The notes: a model not told the origin generated them from the sequence alone. A stretch of 6,667 nucleotides of DNA from Candidatus Bipolaricaulota bacterium (GCA_027027485.1 JALVLL010000273.1:1-6667), one strand, 5' to 3'; counted from the stretch's first letter, positions 1 through 6,278 are shown. Program-made: numbers and translations.

Positions 1-389
1 TCCCCCGTCATCCCCGGGGCAAAGGCCGTGACCTCAAGGCATCCCTGAAGCTCCCTGGGGACAACAGGGGTCCCATATGGGATCGGGGATATGGTGGCCT
101 TCAAGGTCTGGCGGCCGATCACCACTGCCAGGGAGAGCTTCTCCGGCTGGAAGTTAGCCTCCGCCTGGATTTCCCATCTTTCCCCTGAGGCCAGGGCCTT
201 GTTGGTCCTGAGCAGGGAAAAAGCCATTCCTCGCTGTAAGGCTACCTGTTGAATGGTTATGTGATTCCGGCAGAGGTTCCTGAACACGAGTTTGATCGCG
301 GTGGTTTGGGCCTGGGTGGGGAAGGACATGGCCCCGATCAACGAGATAGCCAGCATCCCAACGGAAACGAAAACGAGCAACCTCTTCAT
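1..389 (-). CDS. Secreted protein of unknown function, partial (3' end beyond window)
   Basis: An open frame runs from an ATG at 389 to the left edge with no stop: 129 complete codons. The start is supported by an excellent Shine-Dalgarno AGGAGGG at 394-400, four bases before the ATG. Residues 1-27 form a typical Sec signal peptide: K2-R3, a hydrophobic core LLVFVSVGMLAISLIGAM, then a likely signal peptidase I site after TQA (A27). The predicted mature part begins QTTAIKLVF and alternates short hydrophobic strands with polar stretches, suggesting a small beta-rich exported domain. It has two cysteines (C40 and C117) that could pair outside the cytoplasm. I do not recognise the family. It lies 110 bases downstream of the broken glycoside-hydrolase-like gene on the same strand, so it may be read from the same transcript; no clear promoter of its own is visible. 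The export prediction is firm; the function is unknown. Confidence 0.8.
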   Translation of the reverse strand, partial: MKRLLVFVSVGMLAISLIGAMSFPTQAQTTAIKLVFRNLCRNHITIQQVALQRGMAFSLLRTNKALASGERWEIQAEANFQPEKLSLAVVIGRQTLKATISPIPYGTPVVPRELQGCLEVTAFAPGMTG

Positions 390-439
390 AGTGCCCTCCT
401 TTCAGAGATGCATTTCGCCCCTGAACTACACTAAGCCCC

Positions 440-462
440 CCACACAAGGTTTCAGCGTGTGG
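440..462. repeat. Short inverted repeat between two exported-protein genes
   Basis: CCACAC at 440-445 and GTGTGG at 457-462 are perfect reverse complements around an 11-base loop. It lies between the stop of the glycoside-hydrolase-like gene (500) and the start of the secreted-protein gene (389). On the minus strand the stem is followed by a G-run and not by a T-run, so it is not a convincing intrinsic terminator. A small stem (GCCTC-AGA-GAGG) also lies just after the stop near 480-492. The rest of 390-499 shows nothing else I can name. Confidence 0.3.
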
Positions 463-499
463 ATAGGAAACATGTGAAGCCCTCTCTGAGGCCCGAAAA

Positions 500-1473
500 T
501 CAGGGCTGTAGGCCTGGGATGATCACGATACGGTCGAGCTCGCGGTCGGTGCGGGCAGCATAGGGGATATAGCCCCGGGCGCGGGCCTCGAGGATGAAAT
601 CCCGTATCCGCTCCAGGTTCCTCCCCCGATACCCGGTGCCGTCGTCGACGTAATCTGTGACCAAGATGAACCTCCCGGCGCCCAGGAGCATCTCGAGGTA
701 GGGGATCCTCCCCGCCCTCCACTCGGGATCCGTGGGCTCCGTATCCCAGTAGAAGAGATCCTCTATCCCCCAGCCGGATACGGCCCCAAGGAGCGCACCA
801 CCCCGATCGAAATCCAGTATCCGCTCGCCGTTCTGGGGGACGACCAGGAACCCGGGGGAGCGCTCCCGGGCGTAGCGCGAGAGGCGCATGACGAGATCGA
901 TCATCCGCCGCGCCGCCTCGCTTTCCTCCACTACCTCCCCCTCGGGGTTCCCGGGATCGGACCAGTACTCGAAGGCATCGATGATATCCAGGTACACCCC
1001 GCGAACCCCTGCCCCAGGATGCGATCGAGGTAGGAAAGGAGGATCCCCTGCCAGCCGGGATCCCAGTACCTCACCTTGTAATTGCCGGGCCAGTCGGGAT
1101 TGGAGCGCCCGAGCCACCGAGGGGCCCCGGGATCAGGGATCCCATCGCGATCGCGGTCCCAGTCCCTCTCCCAATAGAACCGGTAATCCTCGGCCTCCCC
1201 CACTGAGAGGTAGACCAGGGGGACGATGCCGTGCCGCCTAAGCCTTCGGATCCCAGCGGGCGGGTAGGCGCCGTGGTCGGTCCCATCGAAGGAGTAATCC
1301 ATCACCACGAGCCTAAAGCCCGAGGTCAAGATCTCCGGGATCCGCGCCTCCTGGAGGATGTAGAGGAACGAGCGAAGATCGTGCGGGTCTTCCCCGGCAT
1401 GCAGGCAGCCGGACGCCAACGCCGCGGAAAGGAAGGCGACCGCCGTACCCAGGAGGACCTTCATCAACCTCAC
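500..1473 (-). pseudogene. Frameshifted TM1410/GH114-type putative glycoside hydrolase (lipoprotein-like)
   Basis: Two overlapping frames together make one protein of about 320 residues. The upstream frame (1473 to about 1003) starts at GTG 1473 or ATG 1464. It has a lipoprotein-type signal with lipobox LASGC (C23 counted from GTG), then VVMDYSFDGT, GIVPLVYLSVGEAEDYRFYW and NYKVRYWDPGWQGIL. The downstream frame (about 1003 to 500) continues with GVYLDIIDAFEYW, VVPQNGERIL, VSGWGIEDLFYW and VTDYVDDGTGYRGRN. These are, in order, the barrel-strand motifs of the MJ1477/TM1410 putative glycoside hydrolases related to endo-alpha-1,4-polygalactosaminidase (GH114); the LD of GVYLD and the E of GIEDL are the expected acidic pocket residues. 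The join needs a -1 shift at TTC/GCG (1000-1005), as if one base were lost. No classic slippery heptamer is present, so this is a real mutation or a sequencing error. Uncorrected, translation stops at 931. It starts 21 bases after ribBA and probably shares its transcript. Family call is from remembered motifs. Confidence 0.8.
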
Positions 1474-1494
1474 CCGATACCCTTTCCCCGGCGA

Positions 1495-2697
1495 TCAGAT
1501 CTTTGAAAGCCAGTGGCCGAGCTTCTCCTTCTTGGCCTTGAGGTACCGCCAGTTGTGGGGGTTGGGCTCAACCTCGATGGGGACATGCTCCACGATCTCG
1601 AGGCCGTAACCGGAAAGGCCCACCACCTTCCGGGGGTTGTTGGTGAGGAGCCTTATCTTCCTCACCCCGAGATCGGCCAGGATCTGGGCCCCGATCCCGT
1701 AATCCCGGAGATCCGGCGGGAAGCCCAGGGCCTCGTTGGCCTCCACCGTGTCCAGGCCCTTGTCCTGGAGCTCATAGGCACAGACTTTATTGGCGAGGCC
1801 GATCCCGCGGCCCTCCTGTCGCATGTAGAGGAGGACCCCCCGGCCCTCCCTCTCGATCATCTCCATGGCCTTGTGGAGCTGGTCACCACAGTCGCACCGC
1901 AGCGACCCGAAGGCATCCCCGGTGAGGCACTCCGAGTGGACCCTCACGAGGACAGGCTCGTCCCCGGAGACATCCCCCTTGACCAGCGCCACGTGCTCCT
2001 GGCCCGTCACCAGGTCCTTGTAGGAGATGATGCGGAAGTGGCCGTATCTCGTGGGAAGATCCGCCTCGGCCACCCTGCGGATGAGCTTCTCCCTGGCCTT
2101 CCGGTAGGCGATGAGGTCGGCGATGGTGATCAAGGGGAGGCCGTGCTTTCGGGCGAACTCCACAAGGTCGGGGAGCCGGGCCATGGTGCCGTCGTCCTTC
2201 ATGATCTCGCAGATGACCCCCACCGGCTGGAGCCCGGCCAGGCGGCAGAGGTCCACCGCGGCCTCGGTATGTCCGGCGCGCCGCAGCACCCCGCCGTCCT
2301 TTGCCACAAGGGGGAACACGTGCCCCGGGCGCACGAAGTCCTCGGGGCCGGCCTCGGGATCCGCAAGGAGCCTTATGGTGCGGGCGCGGTCGTGGGCCGA
2401 TATCCCGGTGGTCACCCCCTCCCGGGCGTCCACCGAGACGGTGAAGGCGGTCTCGTGGTGGTCCAGGGGAGGATGGACCATAGGGGGAAGCTCCAGCCGC
2501 TCGGCCCACTCCCTGGGCATGGGGACGCAGATCAGCCCCCGGGCCTCCTTCAGCATGAAGTTGATGGCCTCGGGGGTGGCGAACTGGGCGGCCATCACGA
2601 GATCCCCTTCGTTCTCGCGGTCCTCGTCGTCCACCACGATGGCCATCCGCCCCTGGCGGATGGCCTCGATGGCTTCCTCAACGCGGGAAAAGCTCAT
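1495..2697 (-). CDS. ribBA: Bifunctional 3,4-dihydroxy-2-butanone 4-phosphate synthase / GTP cyclohydrolase II
   Basis: This cytosolic enzyme supplies both entry substrates of riboflavin synthesis: the N-terminal half makes 3,4-dihydroxy-2-butanone 4-phosphate from ribulose 5-phosphate, and the C-terminal half opens GTP to the pyrimidine intermediate. Numbered from the chosen start (400 aa, normal for the fusion), the DHBP synthase half (about 1-200) shows the acidic metal loop DDEDRENEGD (23-32) and RAGHTEA (H143). The GTP cyclohydrolase II half (about 205-400) shows the zinc ligands in SECLTGD and RCDCG (C257, C268, C270), the GTP-binding stretch MRQEGRGIGL, then LRDYGIGAQIL and LTNNPRK. 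Both halves look catalytically intact. I chose ATG 2697 over the in-frame ATG at 2709 because it forms an ATGA overlap with the ribE stop and has GGAGG five bases upstream; the 2709 start has no such site. Translation is probably coupled to ribE. Confidence 0.96.
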   Translation of the reverse strand: MSFSRVEEAIEAIRQGRMAIVVDDEDRENEGDLVMAAQFATPEAINFMLKEARGLICVPMPREWAERLELPPMVHPPLDHHETAFTVSVDAREGVTTGISAHDRARTIRLLADPEAGPEDFVRPGHVFPLVAKDGGVLRRAGHTEAAVDLCRLAGLQPVGVICEIMKDDGTMARLPDLVEFARKHGLPLITIADLIAYRKAREKLIRRVAEADLPTRYGHFRIISYKDLVTGQEHVALVKGDVSGDEPVLVRVHSECLTGDAFGSLRCDCGDQLHKAMEMIEREGRGVLLYMRQEGRGIGLANKVCAYELQDKGLDTVEANEALGFPPDLRDYGIGAQILADLGVRKIRLLTNNPRKVVGLSGYGLEIVEHVPIEVEPNPHNWRYLKAKKEKLGHWLSKI

Positions 2698-3260
2698 CCC
2701 CTCCTCCATCCCACGATGTACTTGGCGATGATGTCGAACTCCAGATTCACCCTATCGCCGGGGCGGCGGCGCTTCAAGTTGGTGTTCTCGAAGGTGAAGG
2801 GGACGATGGCCACGTGGAAGTATCCCTCGCCCACGTTGAAGGGGGTCAGGCTTATCCCGTCCACCGCCACCGAGCCCTTCTCCACCACTAAGGGACTGTA
2901 CTCCCGGGGGTACTCGATCCTGAGGATCCTTTCGCTTCCACGCTGTGATATCGAGGCGACCCGTCCCACCGTGTCCACGTGGCCGAGCACCAGGTGCCCG
3001 CCCAGGGATTCCCCGAGCCTCAAGGAGGGCTCGAGGTTCACGGGATCCCCGGGGCGGAGGTCCCCCAGGGCCGTCCGCTCCCAGGTCTCGTGGGAGATAT
3101 CGAAGCGGATCCTTCCTCCCGAGGCCTCCACCGCGGTGAGGCAGGCCCCGTTCACGGCGACGCTATCGCCGGGGGAAACGGGGAGGGAGGCGGCTATCAC
3201 CAAGTAACCCCCGCCGCGCTCGAGCACCCTCCCCACTTCCCGCACGATCCCGGTGAACAT
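2694..3260 (-). CDS. ribE: Riboflavin synthase (trimeric, alpha-subunit type)
   Basis: Catalyses the last step of riboflavin synthesis, the dismutation of two 6,7-dimethyl-8-ribityllumazine molecules, in the cytosol. The 188-aa protein has the expected two tandem lumazine-binding beta-barrel domains. Domain 1 (about 1-96) opens with the diagnostic MFTGIV and contains NGACLT (38-42) and SLGGHLVLGHVD (85-96). Domain 2 (about 97-180) contains VDGISLT (133-139) and HVAIVPFTFENTNL (149-162). A short C-terminal piece, DIIAKYI plus seven residues, replaces the usual longer trimerisation helix, making the protein a little shorter than the common 200-215 residues. ATG 3260 is preferred over the GTG directly before it because family members start at MFTG. 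No Shine-Dalgarno is visible upstream; see the promoter entry for a possible leaderless start. ribBA overlaps its stop by four bases. ribD and ribH, often neighbours, are absent here. E. coli workers call this gene ribC or ribE. Confidence 0.96.
   Translation of the reverse strand: MFTGIVREVGRVLERGGGYLVIAASLPVSPGDSVAVNGACLTAVEASGGRIRFDISHETWERTALGDLRPGDPVNLEPSLRLGESLGGHLVLGHVDTVGRVASISQRGSERILRIEYPREYSPLVVEKGSVAVDGISLTPFNVGEGYFHVAIVPFTFENTNLKRRRPGDRVNLEFDIIAKYIVGWRRG
2698..2707 (-). promoter_or_regulatory. Ribosome-binding site of ribBA inside the end of ribE
   Basis: On the minus strand GGAGGAGGGG sits directly before ATG 2697, with GGAGG spaced five bases from the start. It lies inside the last codons of ribE (GWRRG-stop). 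This site decides the ribBA start in favour of 2697 over 2709 and suggests that ribosomes finishing ribE re-initiate on ribBA. Confidence 0.75.
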
Positions 3261-3266
3261 CACGGA

Positions 3267-3294
3267 AGTTTAGCCCCGAAGGATCAATTCACAA
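3267..3294 (-). promoter_or_regulatory. Candidate ribE promoter, possibly leaderless
   Basis: On the minus strand TTGTGA (3289-3294) and TAAACT (3267-3272) are separated by 16 bases; each matches the sigma70 consensus at four of six positions. The A of ATG 3260 lies seven bases after the -10-like hexamer, where transcription would be expected to start. That fits with the absence of a ribosome-binding site before ribE and would give a leaderless message. The match is weak and could be chance. Confidence 0.3.
3273..3284 (-). promoter_or_regulatory. RFN (FMN riboswitch) 5'-end-like fragment before ribE
   Basis: The minus strand reads ATCCTTCGGGGC here, identical to what I recall as the conserved 5' end (P1 strand and first junction) of FMN riboswitches. 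The ribE start lies only 12 bases further on. None of the rest is present: no GGGTGAAAATCCC, no ACCGGCGGT, and no closing GAAGGAT strand in the leader. It cannot be a working riboswitch as it stands. It is either a remnant or a chance match inside the candidate promoter spacer; in RNA it could form only a tiny UUCG hairpin. Confidence 0.25.
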
Positions 3295-3329
3295 ACTGAC
3301 CGTGATAAACGAGGTTTTAATCCTTGAAT

Positions 3330-3365
3330 AGCTTAAAGCTCAGGCTAATTTGCTGCATAGCCTGA
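3330..3365. repeat. Overlapping palindrome and 8-bp inverted repeat in the NTPase-ribE spacer
   Basis: AGCTTAAAGCT (3330-3340) is a perfect palindrome about a central A. Sharing its last base, TCAGGCTA (3340-3347) and TAGCCTGA (3358-3365) form a perfect 8-bp inverted repeat with a 10-base loop. It lies 16-41 bases past the NTPase stop and about 70-105 bases before ribE. As RNA it could fold into a stem at the 3' end of the NTPase message, but no strong T-run follows on the minus strand, so a terminator is only possible. A protein-binding operator for the rib genes is the alternative. The remainder of the 3264-3380 spacer is AT-richer than the flanking genes. Confidence 0.45.
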
Positions 3366-3380
3366 ACAGAGGCCACGAAC

Positions 3381-6278
3381 CTATTTTCCCACCGATTCCA
3401 GAATCCTGCGGATCAGCGTGGCCAAAATCGGATCTTTCTGCCCCCATCCAGCTAGGATGCGATCGAGATCCCGTTCACCTTCCAGGATGGCCTTTAGTCC
3501 TCTACCGAAAGCACGTATGACCTCGTCTCCTTTCTGGAGCAGGGATCTGGCAACCTCATTCAAGAAGTCCCGTGCTTCCGGCTTCGATTGGGTGAGAAAG
3601 TCCATCAAGGCATGGCCCAAGGACTTGATAAAAAGGCCGCGACCCTCCTCTTTCAACTCGCTCAAAAGAATGAGAATGTTGATCGCCTCCAGAACACCCA
3701 TACCCTGAGTTAGGGTTTCGGGATCCCTTTCGCCCTCCAGCACCGCCAAAAGTCTTGCCGCCAGGGCACGTAACTCATGAGGCGCTTTCTTCTCGGTCTT
3801 GATAACCTGCAGGAGACGGGCTGCTGGACTTTCCATAGGGTGTTCTCCTCGAGCGGCTTCCTCGGTAAGCTGGAAGAGATCGGCGAGCGAAAGGGACTTG
3901 GTGTCAGATCTATCGCCGCCTAAGATCTCCTGCGCTTGCCGCACCAACTCCTCATCCGGTGCCTCACCCGCGGCTTTGGAAGCGCGCAAGTAATCCCGCA
4001 AAAGGGCGTCCAGGAGTTTCTTATGAGCTTCGGGCAGGGCGCGGGCGTAAGGAAGGAGGATTCGAAGGCCTTCGGCGAACTCCCGGGCCGCCTCGCCCGG
4101 TCTCCCCAAACCCAAAAGCACGGTGCCCAAAACACCCAAACTTCGGGAAAGGTCTGGCTCGTACGCCTGTGGATTTTTGTCGGCCAGCTCCTGGTAGATC
4201 TCCACCGCCTCTTCCGTGGCCTCCAAGGCCTCCTCGTGCCGGCCCAGGGCAGAGAGGGTTACTCCGAGATTAAGGAGGGTCTCGGCCCGCTCGGCCTCGT
4301 CCTCGGCCAAATCCACTCGCTTTTGGTCAACGATCGCCCGCACACCGCGCCAAAGCACGGTGCGGTTTGGTGGGGGCAAATTCACGTGCCACATCAGCGC
4401 CCACAGTTTGAACAGATCGCGCCTGTCCTCTAGAGCTTGGAAGACCTTTAGCACCCCCTCCTCAACCTGTCTGACTGCTTCCTCCACAAGAGCTGTGGAT
4501 TCTTTCCTCTCCACCATGAAGCCATACAATCGGCTTAAGGTATTGACCAAAGCCTGCGGACTCAGGGGCGGCAGCGGGGACAAGGCCGCGCGAACTATAT
4601 CGGGAAGGGCGGAACGCCGCGAGAGGACGAAGTCGGCCAAGGGGTCGGGCTCGATGGGGGGAACCAGGGAAGCCTCTTCCCCGCTACGGGGGAAGATGTG
4701 CGGTACCTGCTGGGCCAGCCAGTCCGGGTCCAGTGTGATCCCCTCCGGAGTCTTCCTCCGCGGGGGATCGTGCTTACGCCAGAAATCGGCCAGGTCTTCA
4801 AAGTCGCGAAAGATCCGGCCAAGGGTGGCGGCGATGAGGGCCGTCTCCAGCATTCGCGCAGCGTCCTCCCACCATGCCGATTTGAGCCCTTCCCTTTCCA
4901 AGATCCGTCTCCACTTGGGCTTCTCCCATCTCTCCCACAGCTCGAGGAAGATGGCCTCCTCGTCGCGGCTTTTCGGGACCCGCCTGCCATAGGCGGCCAA
5001 AAGCCCAAGAAGCACCACCGGCAAGGGGCGGTCCGGCAGCTCTTCCTCTGCGTAAGTGATAGAGTTTTCGGGCTCCCGTCCCCGTAGTGTGACGAAGGCG
5101 TCCTTGGCGGCCTCGAAGAGACGGGGCAGCTCTTCCCGGGGAAGCGGCCTCACTTCCATAGGCTCGCTCAACGCGGGAAAGATCTCTTGATCGAGGAAAT
5201 CGCCCAGTTTCACATCCGGTCCGACCACTGAGGTTACCGAATTTATCCAGATTGCAGTGGGCCGCTGGCGCATCAGAAGGAGCAATGCTACCGGCTTCCT
5301 CCGTTTCCCGGAGGTGGTGTAGAAGGTCTCCAGAAAGGCACGGATAAGGACCTCGTGGACCTGCTCGGCGTAGTCCAGGATATAAAGCGTGGGGCAAAGG
5401 GGCGTGAGCCAGATCTCCGCTTCCGGGGCCAGGTGAATACGCGCTGGGTCGTCTCCCCGTAGGAGATCAGGATGCAGGAAGAAGGCCTCCCATCCTTGGG
5501 CCTGCAGCCTCTTGGAAAGCTCCACGGCCAGGCGGGTCTTGCCCACGCCTCCTGGTCCCCACAGGATCCGTATCCCGGCGCGGGATGGGCGCCCATCCAG
5601 GCTCAAAGCCCATTCTTCCAGGCCCTCCAGTTCCTCCCTGCGGCCCACGAGGGGTACCAAGCGTAACGGGGCCTTGAGGGCGGTAAGGGGTATGTTCCCG
5701 TCGGTAAGCAAACGTCCCCGAGGCAGGCGCTGCACCGCGGGGATAAGCCGCCACCAGCGCGGAAGGCGCTTGATAGCATCCTCTATGCGGCCGAGGGCTT
5801 CGCTTTGTTCGCGGAGGAGGATATCCCGGGCGGCCTCACGGAATGCCCCTATCTTCCAGAGGACATCGAGGATCAGGGCGGCGTAAAGCCGGGCGGCCTC
5901 CCCGGCCGCACCGGGGTCGTCCACTCCCTCAAGGGAAGCGAGCTCCTTCTCCAATTCACTCCGCAACGCGGAAATATCGCCCTCCGCCAAGGCATACTTG
6001 AGGGCCACCTTAAAACTTCCCTCTTTAAAAAGGGGCAGTTCAGTAATGGCATCGGCGAAGCGATCCCAACCGCGGTCCCTGGCTTTCCGGCGGAACTCAT
6101 CTATGACTTCCTGTAGCTTCTTTTCCAACTCCTTCCAGGCTTGGCGCTTTTTCAAATGTTCGTGCAGCTTCTTCACCGCGAACTTGGCCGCGGAGACCCC
6201 TGGCCCTCCGGTCGCTATCGAGACAAGCGTTTCGGCTACTGAATCTACAATGCCCAGAAGGAAATCCTCGAGATTCAT
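3381..6278 (-). CDS. STAND-type P-loop NTPase with TPR repeats, function unknown
   Basis: A 965-aa, apparently intact cytosolic protein. Residues 1-180 are mostly helical and charged, with a coiled-coil-prone stretch at about 38-70. They show no nuclease, TIR, protease or clear membrane signature that I recognise. Residues about 205-450 hold the NTPase: LVGRREEL (pre-Walker A), GPGGVGKT (Walker A, 241-248), LYILDYAE (Walker B, 298-305) and a sensor-like LLLLMRQRP (332-340). A region with PIEPDPLADFVLSRR (about 541-555) leads into helical repeats. Two of these are clear TPRs at about 664-697 and 709-743, followed by a helical tail (745-965) containing a duplicated segment. The VGR/Walker/DYAE/TPR order is that of STAND NTPases, which bind a ligand through the repeats, oligomerise on ATP and switch on an effector. 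Many, such as Avs and bNACHT proteins, act in phage defence; others regulate transcription. No partner gene is adjacent. ATG 6278 has GAGGG four bases upstream. GC looks lower than in the rib genes. Confidence 0.88.
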   Translation of the reverse strand: MNLEDFLLGIVDSVAETLVSIATGGPGVSAAKFAVKKLHEHLKKRQAWKELEKKLQEVIDEFRRKARDRGWDRFADAITELPLFKEGSFKVALKYALAEGDISALRSELEKELASLEGVDDPGAAGEAARLYAALILDVLWKIGAFREAARDILLREQSEALGRIEDAIKRLPRWWRLIPAVQRLPRGRLLTDGNIPLTALKAPLRLVPLVGRREELEGLEEWALSLDGRPSRAGIRILWGPGGVGKTRLAVELSKRLQAQGWEAFFLHPDLLRGDDPARIHLAPEAEIWLTPLCPTLYILDYAEQVHEVLIRAFLETFYTTSGKRRKPVALLLLMRQRPTAIWINSVTSVVGPDVKLGDFLDQEIFPALSEPMEVRPLPREELPRLFEAAKDAFVTLRGREPENSITYAEEELPDRPLPVVLLGLLAAYGRRVPKSRDEEAIFLELWERWEKPKWRRILEREGLKSAWWEDAARMLETALIAATLGRIFRDFEDLADFWRKHDPPRRKTPEGITLDPDWLAQQVPHIFPRSGEEASLVPPIEPDPLADFVLSRRSALPDIVRAALSPLPPLSPQALVNTLSRLYGFMVERKESTALVEEAVRQVEEGVLKVFQALEDRRDLFKLWALMWHVNLPPPNRTVLWRGVRAIVDQKRVDLAEDEAERAETLLNLGVTLSALGRHEEALEATEEAVEIYQELADKNPQAYEPDLSRSLGVLGTVLLGLGRPGEAAREFAEGLRILLPYARALPEAHKKLLDALLRDYLRASKAAGEAPDEELVRQAQEILGGDRSDTKSLSLADLFQLTEEAARGEHPMESPAARLLQVIKTEKKAPHELRALAARLLAVLEGERDPETLTQGMGVLEAINILILLSELKEEGRGLFIKSLGHALMDFLTQSKPEARDFLNEVARSLLQKGDEVIRAFGRGLKAILEGERDLDRILAGWGQKDPILATLIRRILESVGK

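Noticed and set aside
154..447. 97-codon minus-strand frame overlapping the secreted-protein gene
   Set aside because: It has no signal peptide or ribosome-binding site, and it lies out of frame with the better-supported gene starting at 389.
998..1012. Programmed -1 frameshifting in the glycoside hydrolase-like gene
   Set aside because: The G-rich stretch has no XXXYYYZ heptamer in the right frame and no obvious stimulatory stem; family members are normally single-frame.
500..1117. The 205-codon minus-strand frame taken as a separate gene starting at 1117
   Set aside because: Its first 35 or so residues overlap the upstream frame and are nonsense; homology-like motifs begin only at about 1003, where they continue the upstream frame.
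2695..2709. ribBA start at ATG 2709
   Set aside because: It lacks a ribosome-binding site, whereas ATG 2697 has GGAGG five bases upstream and an ATGA overlap with ribE.
1513..3207. A 564-codon open frame on the plus strand opposite ribBA and ribE
   Set aside because: It is antisense to two unmistakable enzymes, encodes a His/Gly/Val-rich low-information protein, and is the usual shadow of high-GC coding DNA.
3264..3380. Complete FMN riboswitch before ribE
   Set aside because: Only the 5' dozen bases match; the inner conserved loops and the closing 3' strand are absent.
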